This document shows, in pieces, positions 36,560 through 45,633 of a stretch of 51,320 bases of DNA. The stretch lies in the NCBI RefSeq assembly GCF_016648855.1, contig NZ_JACLQU010000018.1:1-51320 (forward strand), read 5' to 3'. Every line of letters begins with the position of its first letter. Position 1 is the stretch's first letter. Source of the stretch: Streptococcus parasanguinis. Lineage in GTDB: Bacteria; Bacillota; Bacilli; Lactobacillales; Streptococcaceae. A program made the translations under genes and the position numbers. The notes under the pieces were generated by a model that did no database searches, was not told the origin of the DNA, and saw only the letters and a program-made list of their open reading frames with translations.

Positions 36560-37501
36560 TTATTTACTAAGTATTTCAGTTGTGTATTCATTTTTATCTG
36601 TGTATGTTTTCGATTGTGATATAACTCTTAAACCTTTAATGTTCTTGCTTCGGTCTTTCATGATATATGTATCTGTTATAGTAGTTTTAAATGAATTTCC
36701 TGTCATACGAATTCCAACCGGTTGATTAGTAAATCTATCAGAATAAAATAAATAAACAGCAAATTTTTCTTGACCAATATTTAAACTATTTCCACCATGA
36801 TCAAACCGTCTATCCCAATAATTATATTGCTTTGATTGACCATAAGCATCAAAAAACCTTTGATTCCTTTCTGCTGTATTCATAACAGCTTGCCGAAAGA
36901 ATACTGGGCGGAAAAAAGTAAATTCAGGTTCCGTACCATATTGGAAGTAAGTTTGTAGTTTCCCACTCTTAGGATTTCTAACTTGAAATCTAATCTCATA
37001 TGGAAATTCTGGTATTTGAACCAAGGTATCCCCTTGGTGGAGCATTAAAACTAAATCTGTTAAAAAAATATAACTGTGATCCACCTTTTTTAGATTTGGA
37101 AAACGGTTAGATAGTTTCGTAAGAAGTTCATTATTTAAAATTCTCTCGCTAAATGCAGGACCAATTGAACTTACATCAAAGGGGATGTCCGCTTTACTTT
37201 TATCTGTAAAGGTCGCATGTAATATTATGCGACCACCATATTCATCTATGTCTGTTCGGATAGATTCTTTCCATTGTCCATCAGATGGTTTCTTTTCTAT
37301 GTCATCATGAATAAATTCGAAATTGATGTCTTTTATAATCTTTTTCTGTGGCTTAATTTTACTGGTTTTGTAATTGTACACATCATAATAAATCGCTCCG
37401 GGCTCAAATAACTCAGGTTTCAAATAATAACGAAGGGCAATATAACCGATGAATACACTAATTAACGTCAGATAGATATGTTTCTTCTTAATTTCCAACA
37501 T
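36560..37501 (-). CDS. AT-rich membrane-anchored protein of unknown function
   Basis: Not recognised. The 313-residue protein has one N-terminal signal-anchor (about 9-25) followed by an extracellular domain rich in Lys, Tyr and Phe with no cysteine motif and no LPXTG. AGGAGG lies five bases before ATG 37501. The sequence is clearly more AT-rich than its neighbours, which suggests a different origin. A TGATATAAT extended -10 lies just upstream, so it has its own promoter. Confidence 0.7.
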   Translation of the reverse strand: MLEIKKKHIYLTLISVFIGYIALRYYLKPELFEPGAIYYDVYNYKTSKIKPQKKIIKDINFEFIHDDIEKKPSDGQWKESIRTDIDEYGGRIILHATFTDKSKADIPFDVSSIGPAFSERILNNELLTKLSNRFPNLKKVDHSYIFLTDLVLMLHQGDTLVQIPEFPYEIRFQVRNPKSGKLQTYFQYGTEPEFTFFRPVFFRQAVMNTAERNQRFFDAYGQSKQYNYWDRRFDHGGNSLNIGQEKFAVYLFYSDRFTNQPVGIRMTGNSFKTTITDTYIMKDRSKNIKGLRVISQSKTYTDKNEYTTEILSK

Positions 37502-37580
37502 CTTCACCTCCTTAAGAAAATCTATTTCATTATATCATAATCAAATACATTCTTATAGTGCTAGTCAAAAGGAAGATGTA

Positions 37581-37623
37581 AAAACACCTGAAACAAGTGG
37601 ATTGCCACTTCTCTCAGGTGTTC
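37581..37623 (-). terminator. Terminator of the nucleoside cluster, after the sirtuin gene
   Basis: On the minus strand AACACCTGA/TCAGGTGTT and AAGTGG/CCACTT form a long stem around CAAT, followed by T residues, just past the stop codon at 37626. Confidence 0.85.
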
Positions 37624-37625
37624 TG

Positions 37626-38357
37626 TTACGGTTTTAATTTAGAAAAGACTTGGCCAATTTTTCCTTCGATAACCAGGTCTGCCTGTTTGTCTTGTGGGAT
37701 ACTGGTTTTATTGATGACAACCAGCTTCTTCCCTCGGAAATACTGGATCAAGCTAGCTGCTGGGTAGACCACAAGGGAGGTTCCACCGATAATCAGGAGA
37801 TCAGCCTCTTGGATGGCTTGGGCTGCTTGGCTAAAGACGTCCATATCGAGAGGTTCCTCGTAGAGAGTTACATCAGGCTTGACCACCTTGCCACAGTCCA
37901 GACAGTGTGGAACCGGGCCTTCCAAAGCTAGAAAGGCCTCCAAATCATAAAATCGCTGGCAACCCGTACAGTAATTGCGGTCGGCACTGCCATGGAGCTT
38001 CAAAACTTTTTTAGAACCAGCCATTTCATGGAGACTATCAATATTTTGTGTCACCACCGCCTTGAGTTTACCGGTCTCTTCAAGCCACGCGAGATAGCGA
38101 TGGGCAGCATTGGGCTTGGCATCGGGATAGAGCAGGTATTTCTTATAGAAGTCGAAAAAGTCCTCTGGATAGCGCTCAAACATGGTATGTGAGACCAATT
38201 GCTCGGCTGTCAAATGCCGTCCTACCTGAACACTATAGACACCGTCTGAGCTTCGAAAATCCGGAATATTTGACTCCGTGGAAACTCCTGCCCCTCCGAA
38301 AAACACGATCCGTTGACTCTGATCAATCATCTCCTGTAGTTGAGCAATCTTATCCAT
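37626..38357 (-). CDS. NAD-dependent protein deacylase (sirtuin)
   Basis: Sir2-family enzyme that removes acyl groups from lysines using NAD+, making nicotinamide and O-acyl-ADP-ribose. The 243-residue protein has GGAGVSTESNIPDFRS (20-35), TQNIDSLHE (about 107-115), the base His in KLHGS (about 126-130) and four zinc cysteines (YCTGCQRF and HCLDCGK). It begins directly after the stop of the upstream gene (TAG-ATG), so it is coupled to it, and it ends the nucleoside cluster. Confidence 0.95.
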   Translation of the reverse strand: MDKIAQLQEMIDQSQRIVFFGGAGVSTESNIPDFRSSDGVYSVQVGRHLTAEQLVSHTMFERYPEDFFDFYKKYLLYPDAKPNAAHRYLAWLEETGKLKAVVTQNIDSLHEMAGSKKVLKLHGSADRNYCTGCQRFYDLEAFLALEGPVPHCLDCGKVVKPDVTLYEEPLDMDVFSQAAQAIQEADLLIIGGTSLVVYPAASLIQYFRGKKLVVINKTSIPQDKQADLVIEGKIGQVFSKLKP

Positions 38358-39125
38358 CTACTTCTCCTTTAGTAGCTCTTCCATGACAGCATTGGCCTGA
38401 TCAAAATAAAAGTTAACTTGATCGTAATGGATGCCTGTGTAGCTTGCAAGATCAATCAAATTCTTCATAAAATCCTGAGAAGAGAAACCCGTCGTCCGAT
38501 GGAGCTCTTCCTCATCAAAAGGCTTGATCAAGTGGGCCAGGGGGTTGCGAACTGATTTTTCTAACTCCCGCAATTGTTGGGCCGCAACTTTGACGCTATC
38601 TGGCAAATCCAACTGCACAATCAACTCCGTCAAACTGGACGAATTGACCACACTTTCGCTGTGGAATTGCTGCAGGATAGGGTTGCCAGACGCATGCAGG
38701 CTCTCAAATTTCCAACGGTCATAACTGGATTCTTTGGAGTTGTGGATATAGTTGGTAATATCAGGAATTTTCAACTGAATCAATCGCATAAAGATCCGAT
38801 AGATAGCTGGACTGACGGCACGAACAAAGTCAATAATCTGCTCATTTCGCAACTTCGCCTCTAAGTCATAAAGGTAGTTGGCCAACTGTTCATCTTCTGG
38901 ATCTTCATGCCAAAAAAGCTGAAAACCAGTCGCTTCTAGCAACTCGGTTCTCAACTTTTGATTCATGACAGGTTGGATATTAAGCTCTCGACGCTCCGAC
39001 ATTAACTGTAGTAAGCTCACCAACAAATCCGGTACTTCTTCCTGCTGCTTGATAGAGCGCAGAGCCCGGCTGTAGTGATAATTTTGGAGATCGTAGAGCC
39101 ATTCATCATGAAAGAATTTTGCCAT
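38358..39125 (-). CDS. Unknown protein with an R-x4-H (HEPN-like) motif, RNPLAH
   Basis: A 255-residue mainly helical soluble protein. The single notable motif is RNPLAH at 193-198 inside a helix-rich C-terminal half, the R-x4-6-H spacing and helical setting found in HEPN ribonucleases, including the Csm6 group of CRISPR effectors. The N-terminal part (1-110) shows no CARF-like pattern I can recognise. It overlaps deoD by one base upstream and touches the sirtuin gene downstream, so all three are coupled. RNase activity is a guess from one motif. Confidence 0.6.
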   Translation of the reverse strand: MAKFFHDEWLYDLQNYHYSRALRSIKQQEEVPDLLVSLLQLMSERRELNIQPVMNQKLRTELLEATGFQLFWHEDPEDEQLANYLYDLEAKLRNEQIIDFVRAVSPAIYRIFMRLIQLKIPDITNYIHNSKESSYDRWKFESLHASGNPILQQFHSESVVNSSSLTELIVQLDLPDSVKVAAQQLRELEKSVRNPLAHLIKPFDEEELHRTTGFSSQDFMKNLIDLASYTGIHYDQVNFYFDQANAVMEELLKEK

Positions 39126-39835
39126 TAGTCTGCAATCAAGGTCTCAAGACCAACTTTCATCATGTCTGTGAAAGTAGTTTGACGTTCTTCAGCAGTTGTG
39201 TCCTCATCTGGATTGACCAAACTGTCTGAAATCGTCATGATAGCAAGGGCATCAACATGGTGTTGAGCTGCAAGATAGTAAAGAGCTGCAGCTTCCATTT
39301 CTACGGCTTTCACACCCCATTTACCAAGCTCGATATTCTTTTCAAAGTAGTTTGAATAGAAGACATCAGAAGACAAGACATTGCCGACGTGCGTCGTCAT
39401 GCCAAGGTCTTTGGCAATGTGGTAAGCCTTGTCCAAAAGATCAAAGCTAGCAATTTGTGGGAAATCATACATGGGCCAATCATTGCGGATGATGTTTGAG
39501 TTGGTGGCAGCTGCTTGTGCCAAGACCAATTCACGGACATGAACGTCTTCATTTAAAGAACCAGCAGTTCCGACACGAATCAATTTCTTCACACCGTAAT
39601 CTACGATCAACTCACGCGCATAGATAGAGATAGATGGCATCCCCATTCCAGTCCCCATGACAGATACACGATGACCCTTGTAAGTCCCAGTGTAGCCAAA
39701 CATGTTACGCACTTCGTTAAAACATACAGCGTCTTCTAAAAAGTTCTCAGCGATAAATTTCGCACGAAGAGGATCCCCAGGAAGGAGAATTTTATCAGCA
39801 ATTTCACCTTGCTTAGCAGCAATATGGATAGACAT
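39125..39835 (-). CDS. deoD: Purine nucleoside phosphorylase DeoD-type (hexameric)
   Basis: Phosphorolysis of purine (deoxy)ribonucleosides to base and sugar 1-phosphate. The 236-residue protein has [16 protein letters not shown] (about 20-35), the RVGTAGSL motif (about 87-94) and [12 protein letters not shown] (about 175-186) with catalytic D204-type residue in [11 protein letters not shown] 39835 gives the normal start [15 protein letters not shown]. It lies behind a structured leader rather than a normal ribosome-binding site. Confidence 0.95.
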   Translation of the reverse strand: MSIHIAAKQGEIADKILLPGDPLRAKFIAENFLEDAVCFNEVRNMFGYTGTYKGHRVSVMGTGMGMPSISIYARELIVDYGVKKLIRVGTAGSLNEDVHVRELVLAQAAATNSNIIRNDWPMYDFPQIASFDLLDKAYHIAKDLGMTTHVGNVLSSDVFYSNYFEKNIELGKWGVKAVEMEAAALYYLAAQHHVDALAIMTISDSLVNPDEDTTAEERQTTFTDMMKVGLETLIAD

Positions 39836-39840
39836 AATAT

Positions 39841-39957
39841 AAGATACCAAGGGCGTTAAAGAGGCAAAGTAAAAATAGGAAATCCGACAAAGATGCCTCG
39901 CATCTAGGAGGATTTATCTTTTTTACACAGCCTCTAGCCCGGGTTCAATTCAAACCC
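39841..39957 (-). promoter_or_regulatory. Structured 5' leader of deoD (pseudoknot-like element)
   Basis: On the minus strand GGGC/GCCC, GAGGC/GCCTC, GTAAAAA/TTTTTAC and AATCC/GGATT can stack, with a GATGC/GCATC apical hairpin, and AAGATA/TATCTT joins the inner loop to bases just before the start codon. A further GGGTT/AACCC hairpin lies 5'. The same plan is found in the parC leader with compensatory changes at two stems. Confidence 0.6.
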
Positions 39958-39982
39958 GAACTACCCTTCCTTTCTTTTTTAT

Positions 39983-40693
39983 TTAATTTGTTAATGAATC
40001 CAAAAATGCAAAGAGTTTGGCATTCATTTCTCGATAATCGTAAGCACGAATGGCTTCAGGTTTTTGAACAAAGGTCAGGTTTTGACTTTGTTCTTCCAAA
40101 ACAGCTTCACCGTCAGCAGCAATCAAGAGATCGACTGCTTCTGGATCAAATTCCAAGTGGGCTTGGAAGGCATAATGTTTCGGACTAAAGCGGATAATCT
40201 GACGTGGACACCCTTGACTGGTCGCAAGAACAACAGCATCTTCTGTCAATCCTGGCATATCGCCATGCCAGTGGCCGGTTTCAAGAGTTGCTCCAAACTC
40301 ACCGACATGCGGATCTGTTAGACCATCCGGTGTCAAGGTCACAGGATAAACCCCAATCTCACGTTCCGGACTATGCTCATACTTCGCTCCATAGGCAACA
40401 GACAGGAGCTGGGCACCAAGACAGACCCCAACAATATAACGATCTGCCTTGATGGCTTTTTGAATCAGCTCGATCTCTGCCTGAGGATCGTAGTATGGAA
40501 AAGCTTCCCGATCTTCATCTGGCGATTGAGGACCTCCCATGACGATCAAAAAGTCGATCTCATCCACTGTCTCTGGTAAAGCTTCATTCTCATAGACTTT
40601 GGTCGTGGTCACTTGATGACCACGCTCCTGCGCCCATTTTAGATAAGCGCCCGGTACTTCAAAGGTTTCATGCAGTACAAAATGTACCTTCAT
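39983..40693 (-). CDS. Class I glutamine amidotransferase-like protein
   Basis: A 236-residue GATase1 protein with the nucleophile Cys in GVCLGAQLLS (about 89-98), HWHGD (about 143-147) and a C-terminal AHLEFD for the triad His and Glu. It resembles GMP synthase-type amidotransferase domains but has no fused synthase, so it may deamidate or deglutamylate small molecules. ATG 40693 overlaps the clc stop (TAATG); an upstream open frame is not the start. The context suggests a role linked to purine salvage, but that is inferred. Confidence 0.88.
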   Translation of the reverse strand: MKVHFVLHETFEVPGAYLKWAQERGHQVTTTKVYENEALPETVDEIDFLIVMGGPQSPDEDREAFPYYDPQAEIELIQKAIKADRYIVGVCLGAQLLSVAYGAKYEHSPEREIGVYPVTLTPDGLTDPHVGEFGATLETGHWHGDMPGLTEDAVVLATSQGCPRQIIRFSPKHYAFQAHLEFDPEAVDLLIAADGEAVLEEQSQNLTFVQKPEAIRAYDYREMNAKLFAFLDSLTN

Positions 40694-41925
40694 TATTTCT
40701 TCTCCCATCTCTTTCGAATCACGTAAGACAAACCAGCCGCAAGTACAAGCGGGATTGTCAAACTCCAAGCCTGGCCTGTAAACCCAAGGCTCAGGGCAAT
40801 AGCTGTCAGAGGAGCTTCTAGGGTCGTTCCTAAAAAGACGGTCGCTCCAAGTAACATCCCTAGAGCAGGATCTAAATGAATTCCAACGACTGTCATCAAT
40901 AAAGTCACTAAGTAACCGGCCCCTATTCCTAAGGCAAATGATGGCGTCAAGGTTCCCCCATAGGCACCGTTGCTCAAGAGGAGATAGACTAAAAGCCCCT
41001 TCACTGCAAGAGTCAATGGAAGATAGGGAATCGACTGACTAGACAACAAGGTCTGGGCTAGTACCTGACCATTTCCCATAAAGATGGGGTAAAAGGCTAC
41101 TAGGCTCCCCAGCACAAGAAAGGCTAGAGGAAGAGCCCAAAGAATTGTTCCATCCTTCCGTCGCTTGCGACCCGCGCGTTTAGCTAAAGATCGAAAGCCT
41201 AGCGCAAATGGAGTAACCAATAAAGCAATCAGAATCGCCTGAAAGAAACTGCTAGCTGACCAATGGACTAGCGACATATGATAAATAGAACCGTGCCCAA
41301 CGATAGGCTGGGCCACCCAAGTCGCCAGATAAGTACTGGACAAAACCAGCAGAAGGTTCTGCCAACTGTAGGCAAGTCCTAAGGTCTCAAAGACGAACAA
41401 GCTACTAGCAAAGGGAACCTGATAGACTGCGGCCAACCCAGCTCCTGCACCACAGGCGATTAAAACTTTTCGCTCTTTGATTGCCAAGGAGAAGGCTTTG
41501 CCCAATCGACCAGCTAGAAGAGCCCCGACCTCTCGTGGGGCTCCTTCTTTTCCGACCGATGCACCTGCTCCAACAATCGCAACCTGCATCCCTGCATGAA
41601 GGAGGTGGGCTAAGAACGCTGGCTCCCTATCTCCAGCTAGGTCAATTTGCCTACGAATGGAGAGAATTTTATAGCGCCGTTGCAGAATATACCAGAAACC
41701 TGCTGCCAAGACCCCTGTCACACCTAGTACAAGGAATCTACGGAAACCTCCAGCGTGATTAAATTGCTGAAGCAAGTCCCCCTTATCTTGGCCAAAGGCC
41801 AGTCCTTGCACACCTTCTAGTAGATAATGACAGGCAATTCCGACCAGACCCGTCCCTATTCCCAATGATAGAGTGGCTAGAAGCAACCTCAGTCCGTAAG
41901 GCAGGCTTTGGAGTCTTGCTTTCAT
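40693..41925 (-). CDS. Clc-family channel/antiporter
   Basis: A roughly 410-residue ClC protein with about ten to twelve membrane helices. The second selectivity motif is GKEGAP (about 130-135, usual GREGP) and the third GGTLTPSFALG (about 323-333); a canonical GSGIP first motif is not seen, so ion choice is unclear. Transport is chloride or possibly fluoride. ATG 41925 follows punA by four bases; a TTG at 41943 inside punA is less likely. It sits in the nucleoside cluster without obvious connection. Confidence 0.88.
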   Translation of the reverse strand: MKARLQSLPYGLRLLLATLSLGIGTGLVGIACHYLLEGVQGLAFGQDKGDLLQQFNHAGGFRRFLVLGVTGVLAAGFWYILQRRYKILSIRRQIDLAGDREPAFLAHLLHAGMQVAIVGAGASVGKEGAPREVGALLAGRLGKAFSLAIKERKVLIACGAGAGLAAVYQVPFASSLFVFETLGLAYSWQNLLLVLSSTYLATWVAQPIVGHGSIYHMSLVHWSASSFFQAILIALLVTPFALGFRSLAKRAGRKRRKDGTILWALPLAFLVLGSLVAFYPIFMGNGQVLAQTLLSSQSIPYLPLTLAVKGLLVYLLLSNGAYGGTLTPSFALGIGAGYLVTLLMTVVGIHLDPALGMLLGATVFLGTTLEAPLTAIALSLGFTGQAWSLTIPLVLAAGLSYVIRKRWEKK

Positions 41926-41929
41926 AGGA

Positions 41930-42739
41930 TTAGAGTTCAGCAAGAATCGCTTTCAGCAAGCCTTTGAAGTCGTCTTTAACGCGCTCAGTGACTTCTACCA
42001 CTTCTTCATGGTTGAGCTCTTCTTGGAAACCAGCCGCAAAGTTGGTAATACATGAAATACCAAGAACTTTCAAACCAGAGTGAGCCGCAATGATGACTTC
42101 AGGAACAGTTGACATCCCAACCGCATCCGCACCAAGAGTCTTATACGCACGGATTTCAGCTGGAGTTTCATAAGTTGGACCTGTCACACCGATATAAACC
42201 CCATCATCCAAATTGATACCCAATTTGTCAGCGACTTTATGAGCAGTCTCGCGGTATTCAGGTGTGTAAGCTTTCGACATATCAGGGAAACGTGGACCAA
42301 AGTCATCCAAGTTTTCACCGATCAATGGGTTTTGACCAGTCATATTGATGTGGTCAGTAATAGCCATCAAGGTACCAGGACCGAAGCAGATACCACCAGC
42401 AGCGTTGGTGACAAGCACTCCTTCACATCCCAACACTTTCATGACACGAACTGGGAAAGTCACAACTTCAAGAGGATTTCCTTCATAGAAGTGGAAACGA
42501 CCTTGAAGTGCCAATACCTTACGTCCAGCAAGATCACCATAAACCAACTTACCAGCGTGGCCGACAACTGTCGAACGTCCCCAGTTTGGAATCTCAGAGT
42601 AGTCTACTACGACTGGATTTTCGATTTCTTCAGCCAGTTCACCTAAACCTGATCCAAGGATCAAGCCAAACTCAGGCGCTTCCATTCCTTTGCCCTTCAA
42701 GAAAGCAGCTGTTTCATTGATTTTTGCTAACAATGTCAT
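41930..42739 (-). CDS. punA: Purine nucleoside phosphorylase (trimeric type)
   Basis: Guanosine/inosine phosphorylase of the trimeric family. The 269-residue protein has GLILGSGLGELA (about 25-36), a phosphate-binding HAGKLVYG region, VTNAAGG (about 114-120) and VGMSTVPEVIIAAHSG (about 201-216). GGAG seven bases before ATG 42739 fixes the start, although the frame is open to 42784. It complements DeoD, which prefers other purine nucleosides. Confidence 0.95.
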   Translation of the reverse strand: MTLLAKINETAAFLKGKGMEAPEFGLILGSGLGELAEEIENPVVVDYSEIPNWGRSTVVGHAGKLVYGDLAGRKVLALQGRFHFYEGNPLEVVTFPVRVMKVLGCEGVLVTNAAGGICFGPGTLMAITDHINMTGQNPLIGENLDDFGPRFPDMSKAYTPEYRETAHKVADKLGINLDDGVYIGVTGPTYETPAEIRAYKTLGADAVGMSTVPEVIIAAHSGLKVLGISCITNFAAGFQEELNHEEVVEVTERVKDDFKGLLKAILAEL

Positions 42740-42752
42740 TGTGTATCTCCTT

Positions 42753-43295
42753 TTATTTCTTAAGTAATGTGCCAATTTTGTCAAAGGTGTTAACGTTGCG
42801 AATAGTGATCTGACGATAGAAAGGCATCTTCATCAGATATTTGCGGTAGGCGGTTTTAGCGTAGCTTGCTTCTGAGGATTTGCCCCAGAAAACCGCTGTT
42901 TTGCCAAGGTGAAGCACTTCATCTCCTAGCTTCAAAGCAAGCAACTTCTCTTCTACGGATTCCCTATCCAAGCCCTCGGTGTAAAAGAGAACATCCTTAC
43001 GAGCCATCTCTTCTGTCCACCATTGCGGTAGGTTTGCACATTCTGCTTCATAGTCTTCTCGACTCAGGAGAGAAAAGCGTTCAATAAAGGGATAGTGATT
43101 CTCAAAGAAGGTCGACAGGCACGCTACTAACTGAGATCGAGAAAGACCTGTCGTAAAAAAGATATTGCCACTGTTGATGTAGGTTTCCACTTGTTCCAAT
43201 CCCAGCTCCATCAATTCTTGACGAAGTTGAGCCATGACCACTTTATTTTTGCCGCCAACATTGATCCCTCTTACGAGGAGAGCGAAGCGTGTCAT
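42753..43295 (-). CDS. DUF1697 family protein
   Basis: A 180-residue protein opening MTRFALLVRGINVGGKNKV with ETYINSGNIFFTT (about 36-48), the hallmark of DUF1697. The function of this family is unknown. It follows deoB with one base between the genes and precedes punA by 14 bp, so it is part of the nucleoside cluster. Confidence 0.88.
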   Translation of the reverse strand: MTRFALLVRGINVGGKNKVVMAQLRQELMELGLEQVETYINSGNIFFTTGLSRSQLVACLSTFFENHYPFIERFSLLSREDYEAECANLPQWWTEEMARKDVLFYTEGLDRESVEEKLLALKLGDEVLHLGKTAVFWGKSSEASYAKTAYRKYLMKMPFYRQITIRNVNTFDKIGTLLKK

Positions 43296-43296
43296 C

Positions 43297-44508
43297 TTAG
43301 TTCAATTTGTCTAAGAAGCTTTCACCGATCATGGCTTTTTCAACACCAAAGTTCTCTGCAATTGTTGCAGAGATATCAGAGAAATGTCCGACTGGAATCA
43401 CGCCATTGCCTTTGAAAGATGGGCTATAAGCCAAGAATGGGATGTATTCACGCGTATGGTCAGTACCAGCGTAGGTTGGGTCGTTACCATGGTCAGCCGT
43501 AATCATCAAGAGGTCATCTTCACGCATGGCTGCGATGATTTCTGGCAAGCGCTCATCGAACTCATGCAAGCAATCGCGGTAGCCGTGAGCATTGCGACGG
43601 TGACCATAAAGAGCATCAAAGTCTACCAAGTTGGTAAATGAGAACCCTTCTTGGAACTCAGGAAGTCCCATGGTCTTAATCAAGGTATCCATACCGTGGC
43701 TGTTTGATTTGTTGTGACCCATATCGTGGTTGATACCAGCTCCGTTGAAGATATCGTTGATCTTACCAACTGCATAGGTATCGATACCCGCTTCGTTCAA
43801 CTTGTCCAAAACAGTTGGCGCAAATGGTGAAACAGCCAAGTCACGACGGTTGGCTGTACGTGTGAAGTTTCCAGGTTCCCCAACATAAGGACGAGCAATG
43901 ATCCGGCCTAGAAGAGCTGGACGTTCCAAAGTGATGGAACGAGCGTATTCACAAATACGGTAGAGTTCATCCAAAGGAATGATGTCTTCGTGAGCCGCGA
44001 TTTGAAGCACAGGGTCTGCTGATGTATAAATAATCAACTCACCAGTTTCCATTTGACGTGGTCCAAAGTCATCGATGACCGCTGTACCAGAATAAGGCTT
44101 GTTAGCTTCACGAATGACCTTACGTCCTGAGAATTCTTCAATCTTTGTAATAATTTCTTCTGGGAATCCATTCCAGAAGGTATCAAACGGTTCTGTAATG
44201 TTGAGCCCCATGATTTCCCAGTGACCAGTCATGGTGTCTTTCCCAAGAGAGACTTCTTGCAATTTTGTTGCATAGCCTGTTGGGTTGCTTTCAGCTGGCA
44301 CCGTCTTCAATGGTACTTCACGAGGAATATTTCCAAGACCGATTTTGGCCATGTTTGGTACATTCAAGCCGACGGTTTTAGAGATGTGGCCCAAAGTATC
44401 AGATGCTCCATCTGGAACACCTGCATTGACAAAGTTATTGGCATCTGGTGCAGCACCGATCCCAACTGAATCCAGCACAACTAAGTGCATGCGTTTAAAT
44501 TTTGACAT
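43297..44508 (-). CDS. deoB: Phosphopentomutase
   Basis: Interconverts (deoxy)ribose 1- and 5-phosphate, linking the phosphorylases to the pentose pathway. The 403-residue alkaline-phosphatase-fold enzyme has [13 protein letters not shown] (about 11-23), the metal-binding [21 protein letters not shown] (about 327-347) and the phosphate-acceptor DTMTGHWE region (about 91-98). An extended -10 (TGGTATAAT, 44541-44546 on the minus strand) gives it a promoter of its own downstream of the repeat. Confidence 0.97.
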   Translation of the reverse strand: MSKFKRMHLVVLDSVGIGAAPDANNFVNAGVPDGASDTLGHISKTVGLNVPNMAKIGLGNIPREVPLKTVPAESNPTGYATKLQEVSLGKDTMTGHWEIMGLNITEPFDTFWNGFPEEIITKIEEFSGRKVIREANKPYSGTAVIDDFGPRQMETGELIIYTSADPVLQIAAHEDIIPLDELYRICEYARSITLERPALLGRIIARPYVGEPGNFTRTANRRDLAVSPFAPTVLDKLNEAGIDTYAVGKINDIFNGAGINHDMGHNKSNSHGMDTLIKTMGLPEFQEGFSFTNLVDFDALYGHRRNAHGYRDCLHEFDERLPEIIAAMREDDLLMITADHGNDPTYAGTDHTREYIPFLAYSPSFKGNGVIPVGHFSDISATIAENFGVEKAMIGESFLDKLN

Positions 44509-44582
44509 ATACTGCCTCTTTCCTTTATTAAACTAGCTATATTATACCATATCCCTATAAGAAGAGAGCCGTTGTTTGATCC

Positions 44583-44758
44583 GAGGCTGGGACAAAAGTC
44601 CTAGCCTCTCAATTGTTTTTGGATTGTCGAGCAAGACGCAGTGGTTGAGTGGGCTCTACTACGCTGATTTCATCAGCTTTTACAGCCCTACTCAACTGTG
44701 CGGAGGTGGGACGATGAAATCGAATTCTAACGAATTACCGATTTCTGTCCCACTCTCT
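44583..44758 (-). repeat. 176-bp triple-hairpin intergenic repeat, copy C
   Basis: Same three stems as the copy at 27053, with about three base differences. It overlaps the first bases of the rpiA stop codon (TAG at 44757-44759 on the minus strand), so the element begins exactly where rpiA ends, and it separates rpiA from deoB. Confidence 0.9.
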
Positions 44759-45428
44759 ATTTTTCTATGATGACAGGACCATCTGGTGTCCCTACAATCA
44801 CTTTTGAAATCATGTTCAAGAATAAACCGTGCTCTACGACGCCTACGGTGTGATCCAGTTCATTTGCCAGAGCTTCTGTATCCTCGATCACCTTGAGGTC
44901 CAAGTCAATGATAAAGTTGCCTTGGTCGGTTACAAAACGTTGATCATCCGCGTGACGGAAATCAGGATGGTAACCCTTTTGCTCAAAATGACGGAAAAGA
45001 TTTTCAGCCCCGTATTGCACTACTTCCACTGGAAGTTTGAAAGCCCCAAGAGTTGCGACTTGTTTAGATTCATCTACGATCCAAATGCAATCTTTAGAAT
45101 TGGTTGCGACGATTTTTTCCATGAGGAGAGCACCACCGCCACCTTTGATCCCGTTCAATTGAGGATCCACTTCATCTGCGCCATCCACTGTCACATCCAC
45201 CACTTCGACATCGTCGATGGCTTTGAGCGGGATGCCTAAACTTTCAGCCTGATCATAGGTCACACTCGACGTTGTGACAGCTGTGATCTGCAAGCCTTCT
45301 TCTTTGATGCGACGACCCAATTCAGCCACAAAATAATAAGCAGTTGACCCTGTACCGAGACCGACAATCATGCCGTCTTTGACAAACTCAGCCGCTTTAA
45401 TTCCTACCTGTTCCTTTAGGTTTACCAT
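44757..45428 (-). CDS. rpiA: Ribose-5-phosphate isomerase A
   Basis: Interconverts ribose 5-phosphate and ribulose 5-phosphate. The 223-residue protein has [12 protein letters not shown] (about 20-31), [25 protein letters not shown] (about 77-101) and ESKQVATLG. Two adjacent ATG codons exist; the second (45428) has better spacing from AGGAGG. The upstream TGCTATACT is an extended -10 promoter. It supplies pentose phosphate used or made by deoB and punA/deoD. Confidence 0.96.
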   Translation of the reverse strand: MVNLKEQVGIKAAEFVKDGMIVGLGTGSTAYYFVAELGRRIKEEGLQITAVTTSSVTYDQAESLGIPLKAIDDVEVVDVTVDGADEVDPQLNGIKGGGGALLMEKIVATNSKDCIWIVDESKQVATLGAFKLPVEVVQYGAENLFRHFEQKGYHPDFRHADDQRFVTDQGNFIIDLDLKVIEDTEALANELDHTVGVVEHGLFLNMISKVIVGTPDGPVIIEK

Positions 45429-45523
45429 CATAGACCTCCTTTTATATTCTCTTACAGTATAGCATATTCTGAAAGAGATTTCACTAATTATTTGAAAACC
45501 TTTCCAGTTTTAGTTCTAAAAGC

Positions 45524-45557
45524 AAAACCTTGCCCGTCTGCTGACTTTACGATAGAA
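45524..45557 (+). repeat. 34-bp direct repeat, left copy, containing a degenerate promoter
   Basis: The 34 bp (AAAACCTTGCCCGTCTGC then TGACTTTACGATAGAA) are identical to 46375-46408. The right copy contains the mnmE promoter TTGCCC-17-TAGAAT; here the next base changes the -10 to TAGAAC, weakening it. The 817 bp between the two copies hold the small lipoprotein gene and a palindromic repeat. Confidence 0.85.
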
Positions 45558-45633
45558 CATATTATGTTGTTATATTCTTTAAAATTTGTTATACTTAATT
45601 AAATTAATAACTATTAATAAACGGGTGAGAACT

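Noticed and set aside
38358..39125. Calling this protein a CRISPR effector Csm6
   Set aside because: Only the RNPLAH motif is seen, with no CARF domain or type III genes nearby.
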